In this document: piece after piece, positions 6,088-7,220 of the stretch
Layout: the number at the start of each line of letters is the position of its first letter
Numbering within the stretch: position 1 is the first letter of the stretch
Assembly (NCBI GenBank): GCA_947479075.1
Contig: CANJZR010000199.1
Span: 1-7,220, forward strand
Source of the DNA: Planctomycetaceae bacterium
Lineage (GTDB): Bacteria > Planctomycetota > Planctomycetia > Planctomycetales > Planctomycetaceae
Length of the DNA: 7,220 nucleotides
Reading direction: 5' to 3'
Translations under genes and position numbers: made by a program
Notes under the pieces: generated by a model
Told to the model about the DNA's origin: nothing
The model's database searches: none
What the model saw: only the letters and a program-made list of their open reading frames with translations

Positions 6088-6112
6088 TTCCCGGTCGATA
6101 TTGTCCCGGGAA
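6088..6112. promoter_or_regulatory. Inverted repeat between nnrE and the DUF1501 gene
   Basis: TTCCCGG (6088-6094) and CCGGGAA (6106-6112) are a perfect 7-bp inverted repeat with an 11-bp spacer. The half-site centres are 18 bp apart, somewhat under two helical turns. The repeat sits in a divergent gap of about 185 bp, ending 11 bp before the candidate -35 of the DUF1501 gene. Its position suits a dimeric regulator that acts on one or both genes; a hairpin in the nnrE leader is the alternative. Confidence 0.38.
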
Positions 6113-6123
6113 GAGGGTTTCAG

Positions 6124-6153
6124 GTGACACGGATCAACCGATGTTGTTACGAT
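6124..6153 (+). promoter_or_regulatory. Candidate promoter for the DUF1501 gene
   Basis: GTGACA (6124-6129, five of six matches to TTGACA) and TACGAT (6148-6153, four of six matches to TATAAT) are 18 bp apart. The transcript would start near 6160, giving a leader of about 40 nt. This is one of the better sigma-70-like matches in the window. Confidence 0.35.
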
Positions 6154-6198
6154 AGGGCGTCCCGTTTTTCTAATCAAACTCTCTCGGAGAGCGCAGCG

Positions 6199-7220
6199 AT
6201 GATGATCAGTATTCCTGGCGTACCCGGCAAAGACCTGTGTGATCGCAATCTGGGGCATACCCGCCGCGATATTTTGCGAGTTGGCGGCTCTTCCATGCTC
6301 GGTCTCGGACTCGGGGCCATGTTGCAGGCTCAAGCCCAGGCCAACCCCGCGACGGCCGGTGGCCCCGGCTGGGGCAAAGCGAAGAGCATCATCCTCTGCT
6401 ACCTGCAGGGCGGACCGAGCCACCTCGATCTGTGGGACCCTAAGGTCAACGTGCCCGACAATGTGAAGTCGGTGTTCAATCCGATCGACACAAAGCTGCC
6501 GGGAGTCCAGGTCACCGAACTGCTCCCGAAGATCGCGGGCATCCTCGACAAGACCACACTCATCCGGTCGATGAGCTATACCCCGAACGGACTCTTCAAC
6601 CACACAGCTGCGATCTACCAGATGATGACGGGTTACACGACCGACAAGGTCAGCCCGTCAGGACAGCTGGAACCGCCATCACCGAAGGACTTCCCGAACT
6701 TCGGCTCGAACATCATCCGGTTGCTGCCGCCCAAGGTCCCGATGCTGCCGTTCGTGATGCTGCCGCGTCCGCTGCAGGAAAGCAACGTCGTCGGCAAGGG
6801 CGGAACCGCGGGCTTCCTCGGTAAGGCCTTCGACCCCTATACGTTGTTCCCTGCCGGGGACGACATGGACATGGACAAGATGGCACGCATTCGGGTGGAA
6901 GACCTCGAAATGCGGGCCGATGTTTACGGCCAGCGTCTGGAGCGTCGGGCCAAGCTGCGTGATGTGATCAACGCCGGGATGCCGGAAGTCGATCGCGCGG
7001 TCCAGCACTTGAAACTCAATGAGTACTACGACCAGGCCCTGTCGCTGATCGCCTCAGGTCGCGCACGCGATGCGTTCTCGCTCGACCAGGAACCGCGTGA
7101 AGTCCGCGATCGTTATGGCCGTAACACATTCGGCCAGAGCTGCATGCTGGCTCGCCGACTGGTGGAAGCGGGTACACGCGTTGTCGAAGTCGTCTGGCCC
7201 AAGGTCGCCAATAGCGACAA
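6199..7220 (+). CDS. Tat-exported DUF1501 protein (3' end outside window)
   Basis: Partial gene of 340 codons with no stop before the window edge. DUF1501 proteins are abundant in planctomycetes and belong to the sulfatase/alkaline phosphatase-like fold group. Their true activity is not established, and they are often encoded beside DUF1549/DUF1553 (PSD1-type) proteins. The N-terminus has a twin-arginine signal: HTRRDILRVGGSSMLGLGLG with RR at 22-23 and a cleavage likely near AQAQA (43-47). Family landmarks follow: AKSIILCYLQGGPSHLDLWD (61-80), TTLIRSMSYTPN (119-130), HTAAIYQMMTGY (135-146), and FGQSCMLARRLVEAGTRVVE (321-340 region). GGAGAG (6186-6191) lies 7 nt before the ATG at 6199. A second in-frame ATG follows directly at 6202. 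The ribosome binding site is within CTCTC-G-GAGAG, a short palindrome that could fold weakly. Confidence 0.95.
   Translation, partial: MMISIPGVPGKDLCDRNLGHTRRDILRVGGSSMLGLGLGAMLQAQAQANPATAGGPGWGKAKSIILCYLQGGPSHLDLWDPKVNVPDNVKSVFNPIDTKLPGVQVTELLPKIAGILDKTTLIRSMSYTPNGLFNHTAAIYQMMTGYTTDKVSPSGQLEPPSPKDFPNFGSNIIRLLPPKVPMLPFVMLPRPLQESNVVGKGGTAGFLGKAFDPYTLFPAGDDMDMDKMARIRVEDLEMRADVYGQRLERRAKLRDVINAGMPEVDRAVQHLKLNEYYDQALSLIASGRARDAFSLDQEPREVRDRYGRNTFGQSCMLARRLVEAGTRVVEVVWPKVANSD

Noticed and set aside
6052..6603. Minus-strand open frame of 183 codons
   Set aside because: It is antisense to the start of the DUF1501 gene, which has a clear signal and motifs.

Overview
The window looks like chromosomal DNA from a Planctomycetota bacterium. 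The evidence is a DUF1501 twin-arginine (Tat) secreted protein, a YdjY-domain exported protein of the type common in planctomycetes, a second Tat-signal protein that looks like DUF3500, and a ribosomal protein S4 gene standing alone outside any ribosomal operon. The DNA is fairly GC-rich. I cannot name a genus from sequence alone.

Layout, left to right. (1) A minus-strand gene for a Tat-exported DUF3500-like protein (88-1143). (2) A divergent intergenic region of about 300 bp. (3) A plus-strand gene for an exported YdjY-domain protein (1452-2429). (4) A 260-bp gap rich in potential RNA hairpins, leading into rpsD (2690-3298), which ends in a textbook intrinsic terminator. (5) A plus-strand CLC-family transporter with the motif set of the fluoride/proton antiporter subclass (3462-4769). 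(6) A gap of about 530 bp between convergent genes. It holds a decayed relic of an IS4/Tn5-type transposase (about 4903-5242), broken by frame changes and an internal deletion, with an imperfect hairpin on each side. (7) A minus-strand gene for a stand-alone NAD(P)HX epimerase, nnrE (5304-6014). (8) A short divergent regulatory region with a 7-bp inverted repeat and a candidate promoter. (9) The first 340 codons of a DUF1501 protein (6199 to the window end), which runs off the edge.

The genes do not form one pathway. Each seems to be transcribed alone: two divergent pairs, one convergent pair, and rpsD closed by its own terminator. Three proteins (DUF3500-like, YdjY, DUF1501) are predicted to be exported. 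The S4, CLC and NnrE products are housekeeping or stress functions: ribosome assembly, halide (probably fluoride) export, and repair of damaged NAD(P)H.

I see no strong evidence of a new multi-gene system. The observations most worth checking are the structured region upstream of rpsD, the fragmented transposase relic, the CLC fluoride-type signature without a visible fluoride riboswitch, and the inverted repeat between nnrE and the DUF1501 gene. No tRNA, rRNA, CRISPR array or intact insertion sequence was found.
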